Part shown: piece after piece, positions 34,488 to 43,096 of the stretch
Numbering within the stretch: position 1 is the first letter of the stretch
Layout: every line of letters starts with the position of its first letter
NCBI GenBank assembly: GCA_958296105.1
Contig: OY282441.1
Coordinates: 2,191,800 to 2,255,799 of the forward strand
Origin: an uncultured Dehalococcoidia bacterium
GTDB taxonomy: Bacteria > Chloroflexota > Dehalococcoidia > Lucifugimonadales > UBA1123
DNA: 64,000 bases
Direction of reading: 5' to 3'
Notes under the pieces: generated by a model
What the model saw: only the letters and a program-made list of their open reading frames with translations
What the model was told of the DNA's origin: nothing
The model's database searches: none
Position numbers and translations under genes: made by a program

Positions 34488-35894
34488 CTATTCGAACTGG
34501 TAATCGACCGTTGACGCGGTCATCTGAAGCAGGTTGTGGACGCCCACCGGAGCGCCCTCTTCGCCGCCGCCCATGCCGCGAAGCTCGCTGGCGTATCTCA
34601 CCAGCGAATCGTAAGTGTTCTCGCTGACCGTTATGCCGCCCAGCAGGTCGAGACAGCGGTCTACCAGCTGCGCGGGGTCGCCATCGAGGCTTCCCGCTCG
34701 CTCCACCATCTCCCTGACGCCGGGCTTGGAGAGGTCTTCGAACTGGCTCTCCACGAATCCGATTCGCTCGCTCAGCGTCCCCGAGTCTATCCACTCGTGG
34801 CCCGTGTGCCACCCTTCGACTGTCGGAGGGTTCATCAGCCGCTGACCCATGATCGCCAGCGGCCCCTCCACCAGCGAGCCGTTGAGCGTCGTAATTGCGA
34901 ACTGGTGGATCCCCGGAGTTGGGCTGCTGAACTCGCCCGTTTGTCGGATCACTCCCACCACCAGCTCTGTCGGACTCTTGACCTTCTTGAGGTCCCGCGC
35001 CTGCTTGAAGAAGTCGGAGTTGAACAGCGTCCTCAGCACCGGGCGCATCTGCCCGCCCGACTCCAGGAACACATCCGACAGCTCTCGGATAGCGTCTTCG
35101 TTCCTGGGCGGCTCGGTGTTCCACGATGGCACCTGCACCTCGTCCTCCACGAAGAAGTTGTACAGGTGGCGCGATATGAAGCGCGCGGTGGCGGGCTGGC
35201 GAACGATGATGTCTATGATGTCGCCGCCGTCGAAGTTGCCGGTATGGCCGAGGAAGGTCTTTTCGCCGTGGTCGTGGTCGTCCTCGATGAACTCGAACTC
35301 CGCCGGGTAGTGGCCGTTCGGGTAGAGCGACAGCGGCTGGCGGAACGTCCAGCCCGTGAACGCGCGAGACGCCGCCTTGATGTCGTCCTCGGTGTAGTTG
35401 CCCACGCCCATAGAGAACAGCTCCAGAAGCTCCCTGCCGTAGTTCTCGTTGATCTCGTCCTTGTGGTTCTCGTTGTTGTCCAGCCAGAAGATCATGGCGG
35501 GGTCGCGCGACAGCTCCAGCAGTATAGCGCGCATGTCGGTCATGCCAACACGTCGGAACATGTCTATCTGAGTGTACAGCGAGTGGCCATGCTCGCTCTT
35601 GCCCCAAGCTACGGGGAAGATGTGGTGCAGGAAGAGCGACATCTTCTCCTCCAGCGGCCTCGGCGTGTTGGCCATACGGTACAGCCACTTGCCCACGTGA
35701 ACCGCCACCGGCTCGCCGCCGTAGTAGCGCTCGATGTAAGAGGTGTCCAGCGCCTCGAAACGATCCGGGTCGACCAGATCGTCCACGATCTCCTCGTAGG
35801 TCTTTTCCATCGTCAGCTTGTCCAGCTCCGACGGCGTTGCGCCGAAGCCCGCTCGTCTCATCAGGTGCGCTACAAGCGCGCGATCCGACTTCAT
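34488..35894 (-). CDS. DUF1800 family protein, copy 1
   Basis: 468 residues, starting MKSDRALVAHLMRRAGFGATP, the characteristic DUF1800 opening. Other conserved parts are EEKMSLFLHHIFPV, NENYGRELLELFSMG, AFTGWTFR, ARFISRHLYNFFV, and a C-terminal PPTVEGWHTGHEWID. No signal peptide. Function is unknown for the family; the constant pairing with DUF1501 suggests a shared complex. Its neighbour at 36038-37435 is a close paralogue, and a TATAAT-like box (minus strand, 35975-35980) sits upstream. Confidence 0.92.
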   Translation of the reverse strand: MKSDRALVAHLMRRAGFGATPSELDKLTMEKTYEEIVDDLVDPDRFEALDTSYIERYYGGEPVAVHVGKWLYRMANTPRPLEEKMSLFLHHIFPVAWGKSEHGHSLYTQIDMFRRVGMTDMRAILLELSRDPAMIFWLDNNENHKDEINENYGRELLELFSMGVGNYTEDDIKAASRAFTGWTFRQPLSLYPNGHYPAEFEFIEDDHDHGEKTFLGHTGNFDGGDIIDIIVRQPATARFISRHLYNFFVEDEVQVPSWNTEPPRNEDAIRELSDVFLESGGQMRPVLRTLFNSDFFKQARDLKKVKSPTELVVGVIRQTGEFSSPTPGIHQFAITTLNGSLVEGPLAIMGQRLMNPPTVEGWHTGHEWIDSGTLSERIGFVESQFEDLSKPGVREMVERAGSLDGDPAQLVDRCLDLLGGITVSENTYDSLVRYASELRGMGGGEEGAPVGVHNLLQMTASTVDYQFE

Positions 35895-35974
35895 ATCATC
35901 ATCCTTCCGATTGGGGTTTTGACTTGGGAGTCACACATAATCCGCGACTTCATCCCAAGCCTCCGGCAACTTGT

Positions 35975-35980
35975 ATTATA
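35975..35980 (-). promoter_or_regulatory. -10-like box upstream of DUF1800 copy 1
   Basis: On the minus strand GGTTATAATA is found 81 bp before the ATG. The same 10 bases occur upstream of the paralogue (37516-37521 core), so the promoter was probably duplicated with the gene. No -35 match is evident. Confidence 0.4.
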
Positions 35981-36037
35981 ACCGCAATCACGCCGTCGCG
36001 CGCCACTGCCCGAACCCTGCCGTCGAGTATGACCCGA

Positions 36038-37435
36038 TTATTCGAACTGGTAGTCCACGGTGGACGCGGTCATCTGGAGCAGATTGTGAACCCCCGCCGA
36101 TTCGCCGGACTTCATGCTGGCCAGCCCTCTGGCGTATTCGACCAGCGAATCGTAGGTGTGGCGGCTCACCCTGACGCCGCCAAGCAGATCGAGGCAGCGG
36201 CTTACCAGATGCGCGGGATCGTCGTGGAGGCTTCCCACTCGCTCCACCATCTCCCTCACGCCGGGCTTGGAGACGTCCTCGAACTGGCTCTCCACGAACC
36301 TGATGCGCTCGCTGAGGGTGCCGGAGTCTATCCACTCGCGGCCCGTGTGCCAGCCCTCCACCGTCGGAGGGTTCAGCAGCTTCTGTCCCATCACCGCCAT
36401 CGTACTCTCGACCTCGGAGTCGTCCAGCGTGGTCAGCGCGAACTGGTAGATCCCCGGAGTCGGGCTGTTGAACTCCCCCGTCTGGCGCACCACGCCCACG
36501 ACCAGCTCGGTCGGGCTTTTGACCTTCTTGAAGTCGGCCGCCTGCTTGAAGAAGTCGGAGTTGAACATCTCCCGCAGAACCGGCCGCATCTGGCCGCCGG
36601 TCTCCGTGAACACGCTGGCCATCTTCTCGATAGCCGCCGCGTTCCTGGGCGGCTCGGTGTTCCACGATGGCACCTGCGCCTCGTCCTCCACGAAGAAGTT
36701 GTACAGATGGCGCGAGATGAACCTCGCGGTGGCGGGCTGCCGCGCGATGATGTCTATGATGTCGCCGCCGTCGAACGTCCCCGTTTCGCCGAGGAATATC
36801 TTCTCCCCGTAGTCGTGGTCGTCCGCTAGGAACTCGAACTCCGTCGGGTAGTTTCCGCTGGGGTACAGCGAAAGCGGCTGACGGAACGTCCAGCCCGTGA
36901 ACGCGCGCGACGCCGCCTTGATGTCGTCTTCCGTGTAGTTGCCCACGCCCAGCGAGAACAGCTCCAGAAGCTCCCTGCCGTAGTTCTCGTTGATCTCGTC
37001 CTTGTGGTTCTCGTTGTTGTCCAGCCAGAAGATCATTGCCGGATCGTGGGACAGCTCCAGCAGGATGGTTCGTATGTCCGTCAGCCCGATCCTGCGAAAC
37101 ATGTCGATCTCGTTGTAGATCGAAGGGTTATGCTCGCCCTTCCCCCATGCCACCGGGAAGACGTGGTGCAGGAAGAGCGACATCTTCTCCTCCAGCGGGC
37201 GCTGGGTGTTGGCCATACGGTACAGCCACTTGCCCACGTGAACCGCCACCTGCTCGCCGCCGTAGTACCTGTCGATGAACGACTGATCCAGCGCGGGGAA
37301 GCGCTCGGGGGTCACCAAGTCTTCGACTATCTCCTCGTAGGTCTTTTCCATCGTCAGCTTGTCCAGCTCCGACGGCGTCGCGCCGAAGCCCGCTCGTCTC
37401 ATCAGGTGCGCGACAAGCGCGCGCTCAGATTTCAT
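36038..37435 (-). CDS. DUF1800 family protein, copy 2
   Basis: 465 residues, aligned along its whole length with the copy at 34488-35894, with long identical runs (for example from residue 5 to 35 and around NENYGRELLELFS) and few gaps. Differences are concentrated in short variable segments such as residues 40-60 and the C-terminal SGESAGVHNL area, which lacks the GGGEEGAP insert of copy 1. No second DUF1501 gene accompanies it, so it either shares the DUF1501 product or has diverged. Confidence 0.92.
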   Translation of the reverse strand: MKSERALVAHLMRRAGFGATPSELDKLTMEKTYEEIVEDLVTPERFPALDQSFIDRYYGGEQVAVHVGKWLYRMANTQRPLEEKMSLFLHHVFPVAWGKGEHNPSIYNEIDMFRRIGLTDIRTILLELSHDPAMIFWLDNNENHKDEINENYGRELLELFSLGVGNYTEDDIKAASRAFTGWTFRQPLSLYPSGNYPTEFEFLADDHDYGEKIFLGETGTFDGGDIIDIIARQPATARFISRHLYNFFVEDEAQVPSWNTEPPRNAAAIEKMASVFTETGGQMRPVLREMFNSDFFKQAADFKKVKSPTELVVGVVRQTGEFNSPTPGIYQFALTTLDDSEVESTMAVMGQKLLNPPTVEGWHTGREWIDSGTLSERIRFVESQFEDVSKPGVREMVERVGSLHDDPAHLVSRCLDLLGGVRVSRHTYDSLVEYARGLASMKSGESAGVHNLLQMTASTVDYQFE

Positions 37436-37515
37436 CTGTCAAACCTCCAGCCACTCGGATTCCAGCTGCCACGAGATTCATAACCACGAATCGAAAGAAA
37501 TTTGACGCTGTACAT

Positions 37516-37521
37516 ATTATA
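37516..37521 (-). promoter_or_regulatory. -10-like box upstream of DUF1800 copy 2
   Basis: Minus-strand GGTTATAATA, 81 bp before the ATG at 37435, the same sequence and distance as for copy 1. The surrounding 37480-37560 stretch is clearly AT-richer than coding DNA. Confidence 0.4.
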
Positions 37522-37685
37522 ACCCCAAACAGGGGAATTTGCGCGATCGTAAATTTCCATTTTGGGCGATCCGAAAACCCTGCGACTGCCCCTCCAGCCA
37601 CTTCACGGATTCCTGCCTCGCACTTGGGAGCGTGCGCGTTTCGCCCGCAGCCATCGGCTAGTGGCAGATAATAGCCCGTCAGCCG

Positions 37686-38774
37686 CTACTCGTCTAGGAA
37701 TCTTACACACACGGGCATTGGAATCTCTGCCGCGTGGCATGTCGAGCCGAGCCGCCCCGAATCCGGGTCTATCGAGAACGTCACTATGCTGTCGCTGTCC
37801 TGATTGGCTGCGAGAAGAAAGCGTCCTGACGGGTCTATGGCGAAGTTGCGCGGCGTCTGGCCGCGCGTGGACTCGTGGCCCATCGCCGCCAGCCGCCCCG
37901 TGTTCGCTTCGACCTCGAAGACGGCTATACTGTCGTGGCCTCGATTGGAGCCGTACAAGAACCGTCCCGATGGGTGGATATGAATGTCGGCAGTGGTGTT
38001 CGACCCTGAAAAGTCCGAAGGCAGCGTCGATACGGTCTGTATCTCGGCAAGCGCGCCCGTGTCCACATCGCAGCCGAAAGCCGTGATCGTACTGGCAAGC
38101 TCGTTTATGACGTAGGCGCGCGACCCGGACGGGTCGAACGTGAAGTGGCGCGGTCCGAACCCTGCGTCGACCCGGACGTGGGCAGGGTCGTTGGCGAGCA
38201 GCATGCCCCTTTCCGCATCCAGCCTGTAGATGATCACCCTGTCCTGCCCCAGATCTGGGACATACGCGAACCTGTCGCGCGCATCTAGGTTGATCGAGTG
38301 CGCGTGAGCCTGTTCCTGTCGATCTGGGTTGACGCTCGAACCAGTGTGCTGGATGAAGTCCGACGCCGGCTCCAGGCTGCCGTCCTCCGCTATCGGAAGC
38401 GCGCACACACTCCCGCCCTGATAGTTGGCTGCCAGCAGGAAGCTGCCAGTCGAGTCCACGCTAACGTGGCACGGCCCCTGCCCCCCGGACCCTCGGCGGT
38501 TGATGAAGTCCAGACGAGCGGACTCGGCATCTATGGCGTAAGCGTACAGCGCGCCCTGAGCGCGTCCCTCGAACTCTCCAATCTCGGATGCCGCGTACAG
38601 AAAGCGCCGATTGGGATGCAGCGCGAGAAACGACGGATTCTCCGCCTCGGACGCCGCCGAAGCAGGCTCCAGCGCCCCGCTGTCCGCGTCGAATCTGTGG
38701 ACGTATACGCCCCGAGACCCAGTCCGTGTGTACGTGCCGATGAACACCAGTGGGCCGCTGCTGGCATGAGTCAT
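37686..38774 (-). CDS. Lactonase-type beta-propeller (6-phosphogluconolactonase YbhE family)
   Basis: 362 residues from ATG 38774. Seven-bladed-propeller signatures: FIGTYTRTGSRGVYVHRFD, NPSFLALHPNRRFLYAASE, GPCHVSVDSTGSFLLAANY, FGPRHFTFDPSGSRAYVINE, DIHIHPSGRFLYGSNRG, and RNFAIDPSGRFLLAANQD. These match the PF10282-type lactonases that open 6-phosphogluconolactone or muconolactone-like rings. No pentose-phosphate genes are adjacent (rpiB is 15 kb away), so the substrate is open. Divergent from the acyl-CoA ligase. Confidence 0.88.
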   Translation of the reverse strand: MTHASSGPLVFIGTYTRTGSRGVYVHRFDADSGALEPASAASEAENPSFLALHPNRRFLYAASEIGEFEGRAQGALYAYAIDAESARLDFINRRGSGGQGPCHVSVDSTGSFLLAANYQGGSVCALPIAEDGSLEPASDFIQHTGSSVNPDRQEQAHAHSINLDARDRFAYVPDLGQDRVIIYRLDAERGMLLANDPAHVRVDAGFGPRHFTFDPSGSRAYVINELASTITAFGCDVDTGALAEIQTVSTLPSDFSGSNTTADIHIHPSGRFLYGSNRGHDSIAVFEVEANTGRLAAMGHESTRGQTPRNFAIDPSGRFLLAANQDSDSIVTFSIDPDSGRLGSTCHAAEIPMPVCVRFLDE

Positions 38775-38887
38775 TCGATGTCTCCGATCTCTTCGTGTGT
38801 ACTGGGGCGAGTGCGGACGCGCGCCGTCTTCACGACGAACCATCCGCCCCCGCATCCGAAACAGGCTGCGCCTGCGCGCCTGCGCGA

Positions 38888-38916
38888 TTGACTGCCTATC
38901 CGCCCGTTGGTAAACT
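38888..38916 (+). promoter_or_regulatory. Sigma-70 promoter for the acyl-CoA ligase
   Basis: TTGACT (38888-38893) and TAAACT (38911-38916) with exactly 17 bp between them, 32 bp before the GTG start at 38948. The best promoter match in the window. Confidence 0.65.
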
Positions 38917-38947
38917 CAAGCCCAATCAGACTATGGAGGTTCGAGCC

Positions 38948-40552
38948 GTGCCTAACAGCGTCTCATTCCAGGATCTCACGCCCCTATCGTTCTTGGACCG
39001 TAGCGCCTCTGTCTATCCCAACAAGCCGGCGGTCATATACAACGATGCCACCTACACCTACGCGGAGTTCGACGAGCGCGTCACCCGCTTGGCATCCGCG
39101 CTCAGGCAGGCGGGAGTAGGAAAGGGCGACCGCGTGGCGTTCATGCTTCCGAACATCCCGCCGATGCTCGAAGGACACTACGGCCCGATGCGGCTCGGCG
39201 CGATCCTCGTTGCCATCAACATCCGCCTCTCCGCCAGAGAGATAGCCTACATCCTGAACCACTCGGGCGCAAAGGCTTTGGTCTTCGACTCCGAGTTCGC
39301 CGACACCGTTCGCGGCATGGATGGCCAGATTCCCGGCGTGGAGACCTTCGTGCAGGTGGCAGACGCCGTTCCCATGGCGGAGGACGTCCCCAGCGTCGAG
39401 TACGAGGAGTTCTTGGCGTCCGCCCCAGACGGAGACCCGCGAGAGGCGCTCGATTCCGAGCTGGACGCCGTCTCCATCAACTACACGTCCGGAACTACGG
39501 GAATGCCCAAGGGCGTTCAGTACCACGCGCGCGGAGCCTACCTCAACGCGCTTGGCGAGATACTCGAATCCGACGTCACCTGGCGCAGCGCGTACCTTTG
39601 GACGCTGCCGATGTTCCACTGCAACGGCTGGTGCCACACCTGGGGCGTAACCGCCGTTGGCGCGACCCACGTATGCCTGCGCCGCGTGGAGGCGGGCGAG
39701 ATATACCGCCTGATACGCGAGCGCGGCGTGACGAACATGTGCGCCGCGCCGACCGTGCTGACGATGCTCTACTCCGCGCCTGAAGCGGCGGAGCAGAGCC
39801 TTTCCGGCCTGACGATAATGACCGCCGGCGCGCCGCCCGCCCCGCAGGTCATACGCACCATAGAAGAGATGGGCGCGTTCATCCACCACGCCTACGGCCT
39901 CACCGAGACCTACGGCCCGCATACCATATGCGCCATCCAGCCGGAATGGTCGCAGCTTCCCCAAGACGAGCGGGCGCGGCTCAAGTCACGGCAAGGCGTG
40001 CCGTTCGTAATCGCGGAGCCGGGTCTGCGCGTAGTCAACTCCAAAATGGAGGACGTGCCGAAGGACGGCGAGACGATGGGCGAGGTGGTCATGCGCGGCA
40101 ACAACGTCATGTCCGGCTACTTCGAAGACCCGGACGCGACCGCTGCGGCTTTCGAAGGCGGCTGGTTCCACTCCGGCGACCTTGCCGTATGGCACTCGGA
40201 CGGCTACATCGAGCTTCAGGACCGCGCCAAGGACATCATCATCTCCGGCGGAGAGAACATATCCAGCCAGCAGGTCGAGAAGGTCATCATGGAGCATCCC
40301 GGAGTGCTGGAGGTGTGCGTAGTTGGCGTCCCCGATGACCGCTGGGGCGAGGTGCCGAAGGCGTTCGTGGTGCCGAGGACTGGCGCCGAAGTCGGCGAGG
40401 ACGAGGTGATCCAGTTCACACGCGAGCGGATCGCCCGCTTCAAGGCGCCCAAGTACGTCGAGTTCGGCGATCTCCCCAAGACCGCCACCGGCAAGATACA
40501 GAAGTACATCCTGCGCGAAAAGGAGTGGGAGGGGCGCGAAACCCGAATTTAG
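38948..40552 (+). CDS. Acyl-CoA ligase (AMP-forming), fatty-acid/DmdB-like
   Basis: Activates a carboxylic acid to its CoA thioester via an acyl-adenylate. 534 residues from GTG 38948, chosen because GGAGG lies eight bases upstream; the frame is open further back. Adenylate motif INYTSGTTGMPKG, then YHARGAYLNALGEIL, the YGLTETYGPH motif, the GWFHSGDLAVWHSDGYI hinge region, and a C-terminal TATGKIQKYILRE with the catalytic lysine. The sequence resembles medium-chain and methylmercaptopropionate-type ligases, but the substrate is not certain. Its own promoter is visible at 38888-38916. Confidence 0.93.
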   Translation: MPNSVSFQDLTPLSFLDRSASVYPNKPAVIYNDATYTYAEFDERVTRLASALRQAGVGKGDRVAFMLPNIPPMLEGHYGPMRLGAILVAINIRLSAREIAYILNHSGAKALVFDSEFADTVRGMDGQIPGVETFVQVADAVPMAEDVPSVEYEEFLASAPDGDPREALDSELDAVSINYTSGTTGMPKGVQYHARGAYLNALGEILESDVTWRSAYLWTLPMFHCNGWCHTWGVTAVGATHVCLRRVEAGEIYRLIRERGVTNMCAAPTVLTMLYSAPEAAEQSLSGLTIMTAGAPPAPQVIRTIEEMGAFIHHAYGLTETYGPHTICAIQPEWSQLPQDERARLKSRQGVPFVIAEPGLRVVNSKMEDVPKDGETMGEVVMRGNNVMSGYFEDPDATAAAFEGGWFHSGDLAVWHSDGYIELQDRAKDIIISGGENISSQQVEKVIMEHPGVLEVCVVGVPDDRWGEVPKAFVVPRTGAEVGEDEVIQFTRERIARFKAPKYVEFGDLPKTATGKIQKYILREKEWEGRETRI

Positions 40553-40580
40553 GGATCGACAGTGTAGGGAGACGACCCAC

Positions 40581-40784
40581 ATGCCACAGTGCGCAGTATG
40601 CGCCAGAGACGTATCCGAAGACATAGACCAGCCGGTTGGCGTGACGGTCGCCGGAAGCCCCGAGCTGGACCCGTCCAGAGGCACCAAGCGATACTGGGAG
40701 GGCGTCTGGCGCTACTTCTGCGGCCTCGTCTGCCGCAGCAAGTTCGACTCCACCCCATACGAGTACATGGAAACCGCCCCGTAG
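40581..40784 (+). CDS. Small YHS/TRASH-like zinc-binding protein
   Basis: 67 residues. Cysteines C4 and C7 (CAVC) and C47 and C51 (CGLVC) form a likely metal site, and RYFCGLVCRSKFDSTPYEYM resembles the YHS domain ending (FCS-x-x-C-x-x-x-F-x-x-x-P-x-x-Y). YHS domains bind metals and often sit next to redox or metal-handling enzymes. It starts 28 bp after the acyl-CoA ligase and is probably co-transcribed with it. The function in this context is not known. Confidence 0.75.
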   Translation: MPQCAVCARDVSEDIDQPVGVTVAGSPELDPSRGTKRYWEGVWRYFCGLVCRSKFDSTPYEYMETAP

Positions 40785-40835
40785 AACCCGGTCGCCAAGC
40801 TCCTGCGCAGGCTCGTTCCCCATAGCGGGTTGACA

Positions 40836-40864
40836 GGGGGGCCAATCTGGAAACCCCCGTTTCT
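40836..40864 (+). terminator. Possible terminator hairpin
   Basis: GGGGG (40836-40840) and CCCCC (40854-40858) flank a 13-base loop and are followed by GTTTCT. Position, 52 bp after the YHS-like gene and before amtB, suits a terminator, but the T tract is short. Confidence 0.35.
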
Positions 40865-41002
40865 GGCGAGCTGCGGCGGCAGCCTGTGGATGTTGCAAGA
40901 ATGTAAACTCCGCTCGCCGCCTGCCCTCCGTAACCTAGACGCTCGAGGGCGGCGGGGGTAAACTCCGCGAAGCCATCTGTAATTTTGCGGAGACTGCCCC
41001 CA

Positions 41003-42217
41003 ATGAATACAAGCGATACAGCTTGGGTCCTCCTCTCGTCCGCCCTCGTGCTTCTGATGACGCCCGGCTTGGCCCTGTTCTACGGCGGACTCGCCCGCAG
41101 CAAGAACGCCGCCGCGACCATCATGCACAGCCTAACGAGCATGGGCATCGTGGGCGTGGTGTGGGTACTGTGGGGATACAGCTTGGCGTTCGGCCCAGAC
41201 ATCGGAAAGTTCATTGGAGACCTCTCCTACATCGGGCTGAACGGCGTGAGCGCCACCGAGCCGGGCCCATACGCGGACAGCATACCCCATCAGGCGTTTA
41301 TGATTTTTCAAGGCATGTTCGCGATAATTACGCCGGCGCTCGTGACCGGCGCGTTCGCGGAGCGAATGAAGTTCAGCGCCTATGTCATCTTCGTCGTGCT
41401 GTGGGTGACCATCGTGTACGCGCCGGTGGCGCACTGGGTGTGGGGAGGCGGATGGCTCGCAAATCTGGGCGCGCTCGACTTCGCTGGCGGCAACGTGGTT
41501 CACATCAACTCCGGCGTCGCGGCGCTGGCGGCGGCCCTTGTGTTCGGAAGGCGGCTCGGCTTCGGATCCCAGCCGATGGAGCCGCACAACGTGCCAATGG
41601 TGGCGCTGGGGGCTGGCCTCCTGTGGTTCGGCTGGTTCGGCTTCAACGCCGGCTCCGCGCTGACCGCAGACGGCAGCGCGGTCAACGCTTTCGTGGTCAC
41701 GAACACGGCCGCCGCCGCGGGAGTGATCGGGTGGACGGCGACTTCTTGGATTCTCGATAGAAAGCCTTCGATCATCGGCGCCGCATCGGGAGCCGTGGCG
41801 GGACTCATCGCCATCACTCCCGCCGCCGGATTCGTGGGACCGATGCCGTCCATAGCCATCGGACTCGTGTCCGGAGTCCTCTGCTATCTGGCGGCAGGTC
41901 TGCTCGTCAGGCTGAACCTCGATGACGCGCTCTCCGTGTGGGGAGTTCACGGAATAGGCGGCACCTGGGGAGCGCTCGCCACCGGCATCTTCGTTGGAAT
42001 CGGTTTCGGCGGCATTGCGGCCTTCACCGACGCCACGCGCATCGAGCAGATCTTGAGACAGCTGATCGCGATTGCGGCGACTTGGGCATGGGCATTCGCG
42101 CTGACCGCGCTCATCTTCTGGATTCTCAAGGCGGCCATCGGCTTGAGAGTCTCCGACAACGCCGAAGTCATCGGCTTGGACATCGCGGAGCATGGCGAAA
42201 CAGCTTACAGGTGGTAA
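41003..42217 (+). CDS. amtB: Ammonium transporter
   Basis: Inner-membrane ammonium channel of the Amt/Rh family, 404 residues with about 11 membrane helices. Family signatures include FYGGLARSKNAAATIMHS near the N-terminus, the FAGGNVVHINSGVAALAAAL helix, AHWVWGGGWL and GVHGIGGTWGALATGIF. The two pore histidines of the family are expected in the VHINSG and VHGIGG motifs, and both are present. There is no cleaved signal; the ATG at 41003 gives a periplasmic N-terminus. glnK follows 59 bp downstream, the classic amtB-glnK pair, with a hairpin (42243-42259) in the gap. Confidence 0.96.
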   Translation: MNTSDTAWVLLSSALVLLMTPGLALFYGGLARSKNAAATIMHSLTSMGIVGVVWVLWGYSLAFGPDIGKFIGDLSYIGLNGVSATEPGPYADSIPHQAFMIFQGMFAIITPALVTGAFAERMKFSAYVIFVVLWVTIVYAPVAHWVWGGGWLANLGALDFAGGNVVHINSGVAALAAALVFGRRLGFGSQPMEPHNVPMVALGAGLLWFGWFGFNAGSALTADGSAVNAFVVTNTAAAAGVIGWTATSWILDRKPSIIGAASGAVAGLIAITPAAGFVGPMPSIAIGLVSGVLCYLAAGLLVRLNLDDALSVWGVHGIGGTWGALATGIFVGIGFGGIAAFTDATRIEQILRQLIAIAATWAWAFALTALIFWILKAAIGLRVSDNAEVIGLDIAEHGETAYRW

Positions 42218-42276
42218 GCTGTCGAGAGGAAAGCAACATAACTGAGGGCAGAGACCCTCATTAGGAGGGGTCTAGC

Positions 42277-42618
42277 ATGAAGAAAGTCGAGGCGATCATC
42301 CGCCCCGAACGGGTCAACGAGGTCAAGGACGCTCTGGTCGCCGCCGGATTCTCCGGTCTGACGACATCCCAGGTCACGGGGCGCGGCGCTCAGCGCGGCG
42401 TGGTTCATACCGGGCGCAGCGGACAGTCGATCACCATTGACATGCTGCCGAAGGTCAAGCTGGAGATCGTAGTCGCCGACGCCGATCTGGAGCGCGCCGC
42501 GGACGTCATAATCTCCGCCTCGCGCACCGGCGAGATCGGAGACGGCAAGATATTCGTCCTGCCCGTTGAGCAAGTGATCAGGGTACGCACCGGCGAGATC
42601 GGAGACGCGGCGATCTGA
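42277..42618 (+). CDS. glnK: P-II nitrogen regulatory protein
   Basis: Small trimeric signal protein that senses 2-oxoglutarate and ATP/ADP and plugs AmtB when nitrogen is ample (113 residues). N-terminal MKKVEAIIRPERVNEVKDAL, the mid MLPKVKLEIVV and C-terminal TGEIGDGKIFVLPVEQVIRVRTGE motifs match the family. The T-loop reads GVVHTGRSGQSITID; residue 51 is serine rather than the tyrosine uridylylated in many proteobacteria, so that modification cannot occur. The ATG has AGGAGGGG just upstream. Linked to amtB. Confidence 0.95.
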   Translation: MKKVEAIIRPERVNEVKDALVAAGFSGLTTSQVTGRGAQRGVVHTGRSGQSITIDMLPKVKLEIVVADADLERAADVIISASRTGEIGDGKIFVLPVEQVIRVRTGEIGDAAI

Positions 42619-42637
42619 ACGCCGCGCCATCGCCAGA

Positions 42638-43054
42638 TCACTCCAGCCCGTCGTATCCCGCGACCCGCTGCGGCGTGATGCGGAGCAGCGTGAACTCGAC
42701 CTTGCGAAGTACGTCGTCTGCGTAGGGCGCGGCATCCTCCGGACCGAGGTAGTGCGCAGCCACCGCTCGCACGAAGCCCTCTACCCCATCCTCGCACAGC
42801 CTCGCCTCGCCGTTGAGCAGCAGCCACGGCTGAGGCGACTCGTCCGCCGCCACGCACAGCGCCACCGCTGGGTTGCCCCGAACGTTCCGCGCCTTGACGG
42901 TGGCGCGCGCGACTGCGATCACCACCTCGCCGCCCTCCACCATGTGCCATACGGGGGTGACGTGCGGCGTCCCGTCAGCCCTCAGCGTGGTAACGAACGA
43001 GATTATCGGCTTGCGGAGAAGCTCCCAAGTGTCATTCGAGCTTAGTCTTCCCAA
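42638..43054 (-). CDS. PPOX-class flavin/F420-dependent oxidoreductase-like protein
   Basis: 138 residues with a split-barrel flavin-binding look: the stretch ISFVTTLRADGTPHVTPVWHMVEGGEVVIAV, then RATVKARNVRGNPAVALCV, matching the PNPOx-like / F420-dependent family used by actinobacteria and Chloroflexota. Substrate and cofactor cannot be told from this. It lies 19 bp after the convergent glnK stop and 42 bp after the CoA-transferase on its own strand. Confidence 0.82.
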   Translation of the reverse strand: MGRLSSNDTWELLRKPIISFVTTLRADGTPHVTPVWHMVEGGEVVIAVARATVKARNVRGNPAVALCVAADESPQPWLLLNGEARLCEDGVEGFVRAVAAHYLGPEDAAPYADDVLRKVEFTLLRITPQRVAGYDGLE

Positions 43055-43096
43055 GGTATTCGCCTCCCTGTCGGTGATTGCCCCTGCTGGTGATCA

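Noticed and set aside
40830-40858. TTGACA at 40830-40835 as an amtB promoter
   Set aside because: No -10 box lies 16-18 bp downstream; the region is a GGGGG/CCCCC hairpin instead.
41132-42193. A 353-codon minus-strand frame opposite amtB
   Set aside because: Shadow of a strongly conserved transporter gene; no domain seen.
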